Below are positions 1 through 7,087 of a stretch of DNA of 64,000 bases, piece by piece. How positions within the stretch are numbered: position 1 is the first letter of the stretch; every line of letters begins with the position of its first letter. Source of the stretch: Melioribacteraceae bacterium (GTDB lineage: Bacteria > Bacteroidota > Ignavibacteria > Ignavibacteriales > Melioribacteraceae); NCBI GenBank assembly GCA_027030245.1, contig JALVFE010000025.1, positions 1 to 64,000 on the forward strand. The letters run 5' to 3'. The position numbers were made by a program, and so were the translations under genes. The notes beneath the pieces are model-generated. The model had not been told where the DNA came from and made no database searches. It worked only from the letters and a program-made list of their open reading frames with translations.

Positions 1-280
1 ATTGTCTTGAGTTCATATTTGCTTTCATAGCCCACATAGCCCTCATCTCAAATCCCCCGCTTGGTGCGCGTCCATCCAGGTCAAAATATTTCAACGGGTT
101 ATCCAACGCATAAGCATAGGGACTAAAGCCAGGGTATTTGTCCGCCAGCGGGTCAACACTTGTCCACCTGCCGATATCGCTATCGTAATACCTTGCACCT
201 GGCAAAGCCATCCCTTTGGGAAAAATAATTAAAATCCGTTTCTTTATCACGTTCTTTTTCAGTAAAATCGTAGCGGTCAT
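1..280 (-). pseudogene. RHS core fragment with start of a toxin tip, runs off left edge
   Basis: Minus-strand reading gives the end of an RHS repeat-associated core ([14 protein letters not shown], then [18 protein letters not shown]) followed by about 20 residues of a tip that continues past position 1. A 22-base insertion at 200-221 shifts the frame between the DRYDFTEK part of the core and ARYYDSD, so the core is not one frame. Upstream of 300 the sequence is hairpin repeat and no secretion or shell part of an RHS protein is present. This is the leftmost of five displaced RHS C-terminal fragments. Its tip type and any immunity gene lie outside the window. Confidence 0.75.
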
Positions 281-313
281 CGACAGCGGTGTTATACTGC
301 AAAACCGGGTTCG

Positions 314-569
314 GTTATTTGTAGGTCAACATGCTATGTTGACCGGGGAAATTGAGATTTTGGTTATGGTGGATTAATATTTGTGTGACCTGCAATTATT
401 TTGCGGACAACTTGGCAAGTTGTCCTACAATTGGGTGGATTGTTGGGACGAGGCATGCCTCGTCCCTACGTTTGTTTATTTATTATAAATAATCTTCCGG
501 AGTCTCATGGCTGGTGAGTTCCACACCTCGGCAGATGCAGAAAAACACGTCGAGGCGTGGGCCTCGACG
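314..569. repeat. Composite hairpin repeat, copy 1 (A-B-C-D-E hairpins)
   Basis: About 256 bp holding five inverted repeats in fixed order: A 324-344 (GGTCAACAT / ATGTTGACC), B 405-425 (GGACAACTT / AAGTTGTCC), C 445-466 (GGGACGAGGCA / TGCCTCGTCCC, a perfect palindrome), a degenerate D near 520-534, and E 548-569 (CGTCGAGGC / GCCTCGACG, loop GTGG). Near-identical copies lie at 3295-3545 and 6553-6808. There is no gene in it. Palindromic units dispersed between genes, with a RAYT gene in the window, fit REP/REPIN-type elements. Confidence 0.85.
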
Positions 570-622
570 ACAGGGGATTTATGATATTGTCGTAGATTAT
601 ATTTCGGTATGAGTTATTTGAA

Positions 623-673
623 GGTCAATATGCTATGTTGTCCAAAATTGTAAGGGACGCATAGTTTGCGTCC
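623..673. repeat. Degenerate A hairpin plus GGACGCA/TGCGTCC hairpin
   Basis: A diverged A palindrome (623-643) is followed by a 7-bp stem GGACGCA / TGCGTCC at 655-673. A relative of the second hairpin recurs near 6970-6990. It sits just beyond the 3' end of the membrane gene ending at 709, so it could also act as a transcription barrier. Confidence 0.55.
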
Positions 674-708
674 ACTACGAATTTTGGATTGAAGTGTTGT
701 CTTTTACT

Positions 709-1110
709 TCAAGAAAATTCCAAATTAAAGACATGGTCAAGTAACATGCGAGCTTCACCATCTTTATTTTTTATTGGGAAAAATATTATTAGTGTAATAA
801 ACCCGTAATTATAAAACAATAAATTCAAAATAAATAATAATATTAATTCCCTCAATACAAACTTCTTTGTATTCTCTTTATCAACCTTTAACTTCAATAA
901 AATTGTACCTATAGTTCTATCCCTAAATAATAGAATTGATAATAAAGTGTTCAAAATATAAATCAAATAAATCCATTCATAAATGCTAATTGAAATTGAT
1001 AAAGATTTTTCAGCAACAAACATATAATAAGAAAGAACACCAATAGTGATTGCTAAAATAAAATCTATAAACTTTGCTAATAAGATTATTAAATACATTT
1101 TGTAATTCAT
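709..1110 (-). CDS. Four-helix membrane protein, presumed immunity to the RHS tip upstream
   Basis: 133 residues with about four hydrophobic segments (near 6-30, 42-62, 88-100 and 102-112). The DRTIGTILLKLKV stretch faintly recalls the RDD membrane family, but I would not assign it. The gene starts 15 bp after the stop of the RHS tip at 1126-1833 on the same strand, the position where immunity genes sit in RHS and CDI systems. If the tip acts on membranes, a membrane immunity partner fits. The function is inference from position only. Confidence 0.6.
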   Translation of the reverse strand: MNYKMYLIILLAKFIDFILAITIGVLSYYMFVAEKSLSISISIYEWIYLIYILNTLLSILLFRDRTIGTILLKLKVDKENTKKFVLRELILLFILNLLFYNYGFITLIIFFPIKNKDGEARMLLDHVFNLEFS

Positions 1111-1125
1111 ACAATTACTCTTTGT

Positions 1126-1833
1126 TTAATAGATTGTTGTTGTTTCATCATCATCATCATCATCTTCTTCTCTCTTTTTCTTTAATTTTTCTTTTCTTTT
1201 TCTTTCTTCATTCTGTTGACTTCTATCTTCTTCTACCTTTGCTTTAATAAAATCCATGAGTTGTTCCGATACCTCACCGCTCTGAATTAGTGCTTCCACA
1301 GCTTTACCATCAATTAAATTCCGTCCCATTTTATAATTTCCCAAAATCATTCCTTCAACAATATTCATAGCTTTTTCAACTGATTCACTTCCGCCAAGTT
1401 CGGTTGCAAATTTTCCTAATAATGTTTTTGTAACTTCCGCTTTCATCCCATCTGGAGTAATTAAAGCAATATTTAAATCGTTAATGCCAGCACCAAGATT
1501 ATAAGCAGCAACAGAGGTTATTCCAATTCCACCGAGCATAACTAAAGTACCTAGTCCAGCAGTTTCTGGAATTGAAGCTGCACCAGTTCCAATTGTTGCG
1601 AGACCAAAACCATAAGCACTTACTGAACTCACTATTCTCCATCCTGCTTTAAAGACTGCCAACCAATCTTCTCTACCATCCGGATCAAAATAATTCAACG
1701 GGTTATCCAACGCATAAGCATAGGGACTAAAACCATGGTATTTTTCCGCCAGCGGGTCTATGGTTGTCCGCTTGGAAATAAAATCGTAAGTTAAATATGA
1801 AATGCTTTTTTGCATAAGTAAATTTATATTCAA
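1126..1833 (-). CDS. Displaced RHS C-terminal toxin tip (tip 1)
   Basis: 235 residues. After about 22 residues of unrelated N-terminus comes the end of the RHS core ([20 protein letters not shown] to NYFDPDG, about 25-53). A variable tip follows, with Gly/Ala-rich hydrophobic stretches at about 68-115 and a charged C-terminus with Lys/Glu and a run of six Asp. The conserved-core / variable-tip layout is typical of polymorphic RHS toxins. The 5' part of the gene is missing, so this is an orphan cassette, probably silent unless recombined into a full RHS gene. Tip activity is unknown; the hydrophobic segments suggest membrane action. The immunity candidate is the 133-residue membrane protein just downstream. 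Confidence 0.7.
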   Translation of the reverse strand: MNINLLMQKSISYLTYDFISKRTTIDPLAEKYHGFSPYAYALDNPLNYFDPDGREDWLAVFKAGWRIVSSVSAYGFGLATIGTGAASIPETAGLGTLVMLGGIGITSVAAYNLGAGINDLNIALITPDGMKAEVTKTLLGKFATELGGSESVEKAMNIVEGMILGNYKMGRNLIDGKAVEALIQSGEVSEQLMDFIKAKVEEDRSQQNEERKRKEKLKKKREEDDDDDDETTTIY

Positions 1834-1979
1834 TATTTAACTATTTCAAACTTAGGGAATAATATTCTACTTGCCTTAGGGATACGTAATGTTTGTGTAC
1901 CGTACGAATTTGTGGTCGAGGGTTGGGTTTAGATTGAAATAGAAAAGCTAACATTAGCTAGTAGCTATATCTTAATTTA

Positions 1980-2159
1980 TCATTCTTTAGTTCTATATTT
2001 TTTAAGTATAAAATACAAGATAAATACTACTATACTGCTAAACATTATAGCAGTATCCGCTGATTTTCCACTAATTACACCAGTAAAACTTAAAATAGCA
2101 GAAATAATAATAATGAAAAGGATAGCTATTCCAATAATATTCTTTTGTTTTTTATTCAT
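1980..2159 (-). CDS. 59-residue two-helix membrane protein in RHS tip 2 operon
   Basis: Starts at the ATG at 2159 with an AGGAGC ribosome site directly upstream, and overlaps the stop of the preceding gene (2152) by 8 bases. The product has two hydrophobic helices (about 8-28 and 38-52) and a basic end (KKYRTKE). It is the last of four overlapping minus-strand genes that begin with RHS tip 2. Translational coupling suggests it is made together with the two genes before it. It may be an immunity component or a passenger; nothing in the sequence names a family. Confidence 0.6.
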   Translation of the reverse strand: MNKKQKNIIGIAILFIIIISAILSFTGVISGKSADTAIMFSSIVVFILYFILKKYRTKE

Positions 2160-2349
2160 AATAAGCTCCTAATTTGTCAAGCATTTCTTTCAATTCAAAA
2201 TATTTTGGCCAATAAGCAGAATGGATTCTAAATTTTCTACCATCTGAAGTTTTTAATAGTAATAAATAGTACCTTTCAAGTGTATAGGTATACTTCTTTT
2301 TATCAGAGATCTTGATATCTTTAATACTATAAATATAAGGTCTATTCAA
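2152..2349 (-). CDS. Small soluble protein in RHS tip 2 operon
   Basis: 65 residues, rich in Tyr and Lys, with no membrane segment; it looks like a small beta-rich domain (YTYTLERYYLLLLKTSDGRK). It starts with TTG, overlapping the TGA of the previous gene (the TTGA junction at 2346-2349), and its own end overlaps the start of the next gene. The tight overlaps on both sides are the main evidence that it is real. The family was not recognised. It could be a small PH-like or immunity domain, but that is a guess. Confidence 0.5.
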   Translation of the reverse strand: MNRPYIYSIKDIKISDKKKYTYTLERYYLLLLKTSDGRKFRIHSAYWPKYFELKEMLDKLGAYYE

Positions 2350-2528
2350 TTTTTTTTAATAATTATATTATTTTTTATCAATAAAATAGTGGTTATAATA
2401 TTATCTATAAAATCAATGAAAATACTTACAAACAGCATAAGAAAAATTAATATATATTCTGCTAACTGAAATTTTTCTCTTTGAAAACTTAATTTTTTAC
2501 TATTATTTAATGTATCCAACATCTTCAT
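2346..2528 (-). CDS. 60-residue membrane protein, first gene after RHS tip 2
   Basis: Read from the ATG at 2528, inside the last codons of the RHS tip (26-base overlap), the product has a basic N-terminus and a hydrophobic region of about 35 residues (ILIFLMLFVSIFIDFID onward) that could form one or two helices. An ATG at 2522 is possible, and so are starts further upstream. The position directly behind a toxin tip suggests immunity. It has no sequence similarity I can see to the two-helix family found behind tips 3 and 4. Confidence 0.5.
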   Translation of the reverse strand: MKMLDTLNNSKKLSFQREKFQLAEYILIFLMLFVSIFIDFIDNIITTILLIKNNIIIKKN

Positions 2529-3261
2529 TGTTATAAGCACTTTCGTTTTCTTCTTCATCATCATCCGGGTCATATAATATTTTCATAGTATTCTTAATTA
2601 AATCATTTGTAGTTTTCACTTGTATACCTAAACCCATAGTTTCTTTAACAACTGTTGCCTTCCGTATCATATCAAAGTTTTTAGCTTCCTTTGCATTTGA
2701 AGGTAATAACTCATTTATATTTTTTACACTCTTAAGCGGAGATGTACCAATTAACCCTATCGCCTCGTCCACAACTTTTCTTACTGTTGCACCCTGTTTA
2801 CCTAATGTTTCACCCCCTATAGCATCAAACAAACCTGTAGCAATTTTTTTTGGCTCATCTTTAAAACCTTCAATTAAATTTGCTGTACCAAATGCAATCG
2901 TTGTAGTACCATAACTTGCTAAAGCCAGTCCACCAACAATACCAACGCCTGTTACACTTGTGCCAACAGCTAAACTCATTCCAAAGCTTACTTGAAATGC
3001 ACCCCCTATTATACTGGCAGCACCACCAACAACTTTCCACCAGTCTATCATTCCATTAGGATCAAATTTATTTAGTGGGTTATTTTGTACATATATATAT
3101 GGTGATAATCCTTGGCGCTTATCCGCCAGCGGGTCAACACTTGTCCACCTGCCGATATCGCTATCGTAATACCTTGCCCCTGGCAAAGCCATCCCTTTGG
3201 GAAAAATAATTAAAATCCGTTTCTTTATCACGTACTTTTTCCGTAAAATCGTAGCAGTCAT
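2503..3261 (-). CDS. Displaced RHS C-terminal toxin tip (tip 2)
   Basis: The frame opens at 3261. Its first 30 residues are an out-of-frame reading of the RHS core (the proper frame would read DRYDFTEK), caused by the 22-base insertion at 3181-3202. After it comes [20 protein letters not shown], then the core end DPNGMIDW and a tip with long Gly-rich hydrophobic stretches (about 78-140) followed by a Lys-rich helical part and an acidic tail. There is no signal or core upstream; the sequence above 3295 is hairpin repeat. I read it as an orphan recombination cassette. Three overlapping small genes follow and include the likely immunity function. Confidence 0.65.
   Translation of the reverse strand: MTATILRKKYVIKKRILIIFPKGMALPGARYYDSDIGRWTSVDPLADKRQGLSPYIYVQNNPLNKFDPNGMIDWWKVVGGAASIIGGAFQVSFGMSLAVGTSVTGVGIVGGLALASYGTTTIAFGTANLIEGFKDEPKKIATGLFDAIGGETLGKQGATVRKVVDEAIGLIGTSPLKSVKNINELLPSNAKEAKNFDMIRKATVVKETMGLGIQVKTTNDLIKNTMKILYDPDDDEEENESAYNNEDVGYIK
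3181..3202. repeat. 22-base frameshifting insertion in the RHS core (also at 200-221 and 6112-6133)
   Basis: Compared with the uninterrupted core copy near 4480, this copy carries 22 extra bases beginning TGGCAAAGCCATCC. They contain the complementary arms CAAAG and CTTTG around GCCATCC-like spacing. The same insertion sits at the same codon in two other copies. Because 22 is not a multiple of 3, it breaks the RHS frame in all three. Confidence 0.75.
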
Positions 3262-3294
3262 CGACAGCGGTGTTATACTGCAAAACCGGGTTCG

Positions 3295-3545
3295 GTTATT
3301 TGTAGGTCAACATGCTATGTTGACCGGGGAAATTGAGATTTTTGTTTTGGTGGATTAATATTTGTGTGACCTGCAATTATTTTGCGGACAACTTGGCAAG
3401 TTGTCCTACAATTGGGTGGATTGTTGGGACGAGGCATGCCTCGTCCCTACGTTTGTTTATTTATTATAATCTTCCGGAGCCTCACGGTTGCCGAGGTCCA
3501 CACCTCGGCAGAGTAGAAAAAACCGTCGAGGCATGGGCCTCGACG
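3295..3545. repeat. Composite hairpin repeat, copy 2
   Basis: Contains A 3305-3325, B 3386-3406, C 3426-3447, D 3490-3509 (GCCGAGGT / ACCTCGGC, loop CCAC) and E 3524-3545. Here D and E are only 14 bp apart (short form), whereas other units hold a spacer of about 100 bp. It lies between the 5' end of tip 2 and the 3' end of the next minus-strand cassette, so E is downstream of that cassette and D upstream of tip 2. Confidence 0.85.
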
Positions 3546-3578
3546 GCAATGTAATATTGGATTGGCATTGGAATGCTA

Positions 3579-3764
3579 TTAATAAAACAATTCAAAAATC
3601 AATAATATAAATCCTATTATACCAATTAAGATCATTATATATACAAAAATAAAATTAATTTTTAACCAAAACTCCGCTTTCTTAAATTGTATCGGTGAAG
3701 TTATAAGTAATATTATTATTCCAAGTATTCCAAGTGAAATAAGTATTAAGTAATCAGAATTCAT
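3579..3764 (-). CDS. Two-helix membrane protein, immunity family member A
   Basis: 61 residues from the ATG at 3764, which has a GGGGAG ribosome site 7 bases upstream; an earlier in-frame start would overlap the toxin tip and is less likely. Two hydrophobic helices (about 4-22 and 37-60) are joined by a short polar loop containing FWLKI. It clearly belongs with the proteins at 4761, 5237, 47556 and 47974: a shared pattern of a hydrophobic helix, K/S-rich loop, [EP].W.KI, then YIMIL.GIIG and a final LLI.[ED]LF. It starts 11 bp after tip 3. Membrane immunity to a membrane-active tip is inferred. Confidence 0.7.
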   Translation of the reverse strand: MNSDYLILISLGILGIIILLITSPIQFKKAEFWLKINFIFVYIMILIGIIGFILLIFELFY

Positions 3765-3775
3765 AAAATACTCCC

Positions 3776-4639
3776 CTATTTTTCTATTCCAAAACCGATA
3801 CCCCACGATGTTACTGAAATATAATTTTTATAAATCTGCCTCAAAACTTTCTCATTCTCTGGTGTTAGAAACTTTCCAGCATTAATGCTATTGGCAGCAA
3901 CACCTATTCCAATTGTTGCACTTTCAAACCAGAAATTATTGAGATATTTTGTTTCACCTGTTATTGCATAATTCAATCCGCTTGCACTACTTGCAACAAT
4001 ACCAGCGAGGGTACTCGTTGTAGTTAAAACTGGCGCAACAAGAGCTGTTTCAGGATTACTAGTAGTCACTAGAGCCGCAATGGCAAAAATACCACTAGAT
4101 GTAGAGGCTATGCCATGAACTTTATTAATTCCACTTACAGTTGCTTTCTTAGCTTTATTTATTTCATTGTTTAATATTTGGGCGCCTTTCATTTCTTCGG
4201 AATTTATTAGCATGTCAACATCATTTTCAACATTTGGTTTTTCGGAGATATTAGCTGTTTCAGATAGGAGGCTAATAAATCTTAAAAATTTGTTCCAAAT
4301 ATTTTTCTTTTCTTTTTCATCTTCATCATCTTCTTCATCATCCAACTGTTTTCCATCCGGATCAAAATATTTCAACGGGTTATCCAAAGCATAAGCATAG
4401 GGACTAAAACCGGGGTATTTTTCCGCCAGCGGGTCAACACTTGTCCACCTGCCGATATCGCTATCGTAATACCTTGCCCCAAAATAATTAAAATCCGTTT
4501 CTTTATCACGTACTTTTTCTGTAAAATCGTAGCGGTCATCGACTGAGTTGTTGTATTCTGCAATAATAGTGCCGTACGGTTGGTAATTTTTAGAAGCAAC
4601 AACGTTATCATTCCCATAGTCTGCTGTTTTATGTATCAC
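3776..4639 (-). CDS. Displaced RHS core end and toxin tip (tip 3), core frame intact
   Basis: 287 residues. The RHS core runs unbroken from about residue 1 to 95 ([60 protein letters not shown]); this is the only copy without the 22-base insertion. An acidic linker (DDEEDDEDEKEKK) follows, then a helical tip with hydrophobic Ala/Gly-rich segments near 168-190, 198-222 and 236-250, ending WGIGFGIEK. About 320 bp (roughly 4157-4480) are almost identical to tip 4, while the last 130 codons differ. That is the pattern left by tip swapping. The gene is cut on its 5' side by degenerate hairpins near 4668. Confidence 0.7.
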   Translation of the reverse strand: MIHKTADYGNDNVVASKNYQPYGTIIAEYNNSVDDRYDFTEKVRDKETDFNYFGARYYDSDIGRWTSVDPLAEKYPGFSPYAYALDNPLKYFDPDGKQLDDEEDDEDEKEKKNIWNKFLRFISLLSETANISEKPNVENDVDMLINSEEMKGAQILNNEINKAKKATVSGINKVHGIASTSSGIFAIAALVTTSNPETALVAPVLTTTSTLAGIVASSASGLNYAITGETKYLNNFWFESATIGIGVAANSINAGKFLTPENEKVLRQIYKNYISVTSWGIGFGIEK

Positions 4640-4667
4640 TTGTCTTATACTGCCAAGGTGGTCTTTT

Positions 4668-4720
4668 CACGGTTACCGAGCGGCAGAGTAGAAAAAACCG
4701 TCGAGGCGTGGGCCTCGACG
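4668..4720. repeat. Degenerate D plus E hairpin (short unit)
   Basis: A worn D element (TTACCGAGCGGCAG at about 4672-4686) is joined by a short A-rich spacer to a perfect E hairpin at 4699-4720, followed by GGCAGGGG. It separates tip 3 (5' side) from the immunity gene ending at 4761. Read on the minus strand, E is followed by a T-run and could terminate transcription of that gene. Confidence 0.7.
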
Positions 4721-4760
4721 GCAGGGGAAAAATAATATTCAGATTTGGCACACTTTTCTA

Positions 4761-4946
4761 TTAAAATAAATCAATAATTAACAAAAGTAGTCCTATAAAA
4801 CCTAAAAAAATCATAATGTAAACAGCAAAAAATTGGAATCTAATTTCAAAAGGTTCTTCACTCTTATTTTTGGATGAAATACTTAGTAAAATCAAACCGA
4901 ATATACCAACAAGAATTAAATACAAATAGTCTTCATTTATTCTCAT
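4761..4946 (-). CDS. Two-helix membrane protein, immunity family member B (orphan)
   Basis: 61 residues, two hydrophobic helices and the family loop (SSKNKSEEPFEIRF), ending LLLLIIDLF. It matches members A and C along its length, including the VYIMIFLGFIGL second helix. A GGAG site lies 11 bases before the ATG. No full toxin tip precedes it: only the reading GMELGVNK followed by a stop (about 4955-4980) remains. That resembles the end of tip 4 (GWEIGLLP), so this looks like an immunity gene whose toxin has been lost to the repeat. Confidence 0.65.
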   Translation of the reverse strand: MRINEDYLYLILVGIFGLILLSISSKNKSEEPFEIRFQFFAVYIMIFLGFIGLLLLIIDLF

Positions 4947-4985
4947 TATTTATTTACTCCTAACTCCATTCCCTAAAAATAGTTT

Positions 4986-5198
4986 TTACGAACAAGGCAT
5001 GCCTCGTCCCTACGTTTGTTTATTTATTATAATCTTCCTGAGCCTCACGGCTGCCGAGATCCACACCTTGCCAGATGTTGGCTTACTTAAAATATTTCCA
5101 TTCCACTTCAAGCTATTTCTAACAAATATTAAAGAACTGTCATATTATATACAATACAATTCTAAGCGTAAAAACACGGCGAGGCGTGGGCCTCGACG
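4986..5198. repeat. Hairpin unit: degenerate C, D, 104-bp spacer, E
   Basis: A worn C palindrome near 4990-5013 is followed by D 5053-5072, a spacer, and E 5177-5198. D to E spans 146 bp. The spacer is the reverse complement of the spacer in the 140-bp elements at 46.2-51.2 kb (TTACTTAAAATATTTCC, then CTTCAAGCTATTTCTAACA), tying the two arrays together. It lies between immunity genes B and C. Confidence 0.8.
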
Positions 5199-5236
5199 GC
5201 AGGGGAAAAAATATTATTAGCCGATTTATCATATAC

Positions 5237-5416
5237 CTAAAATAAGTCAATAATAAACAAGAATAATCCTATAATTCCCAATAGAATCATGATGTATACA
5301 ACCATAATATGTATTTTAAGCCAAAAGGGTTCATTTTCGCTTTTACCGGAAATAATTAAACGAATAATTGTGCCTAATATTCCAATTACAATAAGTGTTA
5401 AATAATCAGTATTCAT
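5237..5416 (-). CDS. Two-helix membrane protein, immunity family member C
   Basis: 59-60 residues from the ATG at 5416 (GGGA upstream); an ATG at 5425 overlapping the stop of tip 4 (TAATG) is also possible. Helices are at about 4-22 and 36-58, with the loop SGKSENEPFWLKI, then VYIMILLGIIGL and the end FIIDLF. It lies immediately after toxin tip 4 and is the clearest toxin/immunity pair in the window. The membrane location of the partner fits a tip that inserts into membranes; this is inference. Confidence 0.7.
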   Translation of the reverse strand: MNTDYLTLIVIGILGTIIRLIISGKSENEPFWLKIHIMVVYIMILLGIIGLFLFIIDLF

Positions 5417-5424
5417 ATTTCCCA

Positions 5425-6192
5425 TTATGGAAGTAATCCAATTTCCCAACCAATACCAGAAATGTTATTTTTATAAATTTGTTGCAATATTTTTGCGTTT
5501 TCTGTAGTTAGAGTTATGCTTGGTTTAATAACTCTTGCCCCAGCACCAATTCCAATAGTTCCAATTTCATAAATAAAATTATTTTTATATATTGATTTAC
5601 CCGTTAGTGCCCAATTTAATCCGCTAGCAACCGCAGCAACTAGACCGGTAGCAGAGCTTGTTGTTGTAAGAACAGGTGATATAGGAGTCCCGGCAGTTGA
5701 AAGAGCACCAATAGCAGAAACACCACTAGTTGTTGATGCAATATCGTGAACATTTTCAATTCCTTTTACAGTTGCTTTCTTTGCTTTTTTTATTTCATTG
5801 TTTAATATTTGGGCGCCTTTCATTTCTTCGGAATTTATTAGCATGTCAACATCATTTTCAACATTTGGTTTTTCGGAGATATTAGCTGTTTCAGATAGGA
5901 GGCTAATAAATCTTAAAAATTTGTTCCAAATATTTTTCTTTTCTTTTTCATCTTCATCATCTTCTTCATCATCCAGCTGTTTTCCATCCGGATCAAAATA
6001 TTTCAACGGGTTATCCAACGCATAAGCATAGGGACTAAAGCCAGGGTATTTGTCCGCCAGCGGGTCAACACTTGTCCACCTGCCGATATCGCTATCGTAA
6101 TACCTTGCACCTGGCAAAGCCATCCCTTTGGGAAAAATAATTAAAATCCGTTTCTTTATCACGTACTTTTTCCGTAAAATCGTAGCGGTCAT
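5425..6192 (-). CDS. Displaced RHS toxin tip (tip 4)
   Basis: 255 residues as read. The first 30 are an out-of-frame reading caused by the 22-base insertion at 6112-6133; the conserved part begins at [13 protein letters not shown]. It continues [18 protein letters not shown], the acidic linker, and then a tip almost identical to tip 3 up to QILNNEI.KAKKATV. After that the sequence diverges, with hydrophobic segments near 160-185, 188-205 and 215-232, and ends GWEIGLLP. The 5' continuation of the core is the fragment at 6092-6415 in another frame. Immunity member C follows with a one-base overlap or small gap. Confidence 0.7.
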   Translation of the reverse strand: MTATILRKKYVIKKRILIIFPKGMALPGARYYDSDIGRWTSVDPLADKYPGFSPYAYALDNPLKYFDPDGKQLDDEEDDEDEKEKKNIWNKFLRFISLLSETANISEKPNVENDVDMLINSEEMKGAQILNNEIKKAKKATVKGIENVHDIASTTSGVSAIGALSTAGTPISPVLTTTSSATGLVAAVASGLNWALTGKSIYKNNFIYEIGTIGIGAGARVIKPSITLTTENAKILQQIYKNNISGIGWEIGLLP

Positions 6193-6415
6193 CGACTACG
6201 TTGTTGTATTCTGCAATAATAGTGCCGTACGGTTGGTAATTTTTAGAAGCAACAACGTTATCATTCCCATAGTCTGCTGTTTTATGTATCACTTGTCTTA
6301 TACTGCCAAGGTGGTCTTTGATGTAATAGTATCTGTTATTACCCGGTTTTTCTACATAACCGAGCAAACCGTTACCATAAAGGTTTATACTTTTCCCTGC
6401 TGCCGAGGTCCACAC
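6092..6415 (-). pseudogene. Upstream RHS core fragment of tip 4, frameshifted
   Basis: Residues LYGNGLLGYVEKPG, YYYIKDHLGSIRQVIH, ASKNYQPYG and [19 protein letters not shown] are typical RHS core, including the DHLGS motif. The frame then leaves the core at the 22-base insertion and ends [13 protein letters not shown]. On its 5' side the reading runs straight into the D hairpin at 6402-6421, so the core has been cut there. It is the longest RHS core segment in the window and shows that the ancestral gene was an ordinary RHS protein. Confidence 0.75.
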
Positions 6416-6508
6416 CTCGGCAGATTTAGGTTTAAAGCTTTACCCCTTAAAATGATCTTATCACAAATAATTTCCAGAACAAAACACGTCGAGGCGTGGG
6501 CCTCGACG
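6402..6508. repeat. Hairpin unit D, 65-bp spacer, E (second spacer type)
   Basis: D 6402-6421 and E 6487-6508 enclose a spacer reading GATTTAGGTTTAAAGC and CCTTAAAATGATCTTAT. This is the reverse complement of the spacer in the unit at 46450-46565 and different from the 140-bp type. It bounds the 5' side of the tip 4 cassette. Confidence 0.8.
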
Positions 6509-6552
6509 GCAAGGGAATTTACGTTGTTATCAGAGTCCAAATTTCGGCATGA

Positions 6553-6808
6553 GTTATTTGTAGGTCAACATGCTATGTTGACCGGGGAAATTGAGATTTT
6601 GGTTATGGTGGATTAATATTTGTGTGGCCTGCAATTATTTTGCGGACAACTTGGCAAGTTGTCCTACAATTGGGTGGATTGTTGGGACGAGGCATGCCTC
6701 GTCCCTACGTTTGTTTATTTATTATAAATAATCTTCCGGAGTCTCATGGCTGGTGAGTTCCACACCTCGGCAGATGCAGAAAAACACGTCGAGGCGTGGG
6801 CCTCGACG
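6553..6808. repeat. Composite hairpin repeat, copy 3
   Basis: Nearly base-for-base the same as 314-569: A 6563-6583, B 6644-6664, C 6684-6705, degenerate D near 6758-6773, and E 6787-6808. No gene is present. It is the last full composite before the housekeeping DNA at mazG. Confidence 0.85.
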
Positions 6809-6862
6809 ACAGGGGAATTTACGTTGTTGTCGGAGTACAAAATTCGGCATGAGTTATTCGTA

Positions 6863-6990
6863 GGTCAACATGCTATGTTGACCAAAGAGAATGTGAGCTG
6901 GATTTTTGATTATTAATATTATTAAATTGTATTTTTTGGACAACCTGGCAGGTTGTCCTACAGTTGTGAGAGACGTAATGTTTGCGTCCC
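6863..6990. repeat. A and B hairpins at the array border
   Basis: A 6863-6883 and a B variant 6938-6958 (GGACAACCT / AGGTTGTCC) are followed by a worn GACGTAATGTTTGCGTCCC element. It marks the right border of the first array. The same B variant reappears at 46073-46091, at the left border of the second array. Confidence 0.7.
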
Positions 6991-7024
6991 TGACGTTTTG
7001 GGGAGAAATTCCAGGATATTATTA

Positions 7025-7055
7025 TTCGGATTCTGAAATTTTCTAAGTATTTTTG
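7025..7055 (+). promoter_or_regulatory. Candidate Bacteroidota-type sigma-A promoter for mazG
   Basis: TTCG at 7025-7028 and TATTTTTG at 7048-7055 (exact TAnnTTTG), 19 bases apart, match the TTTG-N19/20-TAnnTTTG layout known for Bacteroidota. The start would fall about 25 bases before the mazG ATG. Confidence 0.45.
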
Positions 7056-7087
7056 CACAATATTTCTAACAAACAATTCAAACAAAA

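Noticed and set aside
3333-3554. Plus-strand reading through composite repeat copy 2 (and the similar one at 4999-5220)
   Set aside because: Composed of hairpin repeat translated by chance; the frame is not kept in the other composite copies.
4167-4394. Plus-strand Ser-rich reading (also 5798-6025)
   Set aside because: It is the complement of the acidic-linker codons of RHS tips 3 and 4; the Ser run is just GAT/GAA read backwards.
6128-6616. 162-codon plus-strand reading
   Set aside because: It runs through the RHS core antisense and two hairpin units, and has no ribosome site or recognisable domain.
314-6808. CRISPR-like spacing of repeats
   Set aside because: The repeats are palindromes of several kinds at irregular distances with genes between them; there are no uniform short spacers and no cas genes.
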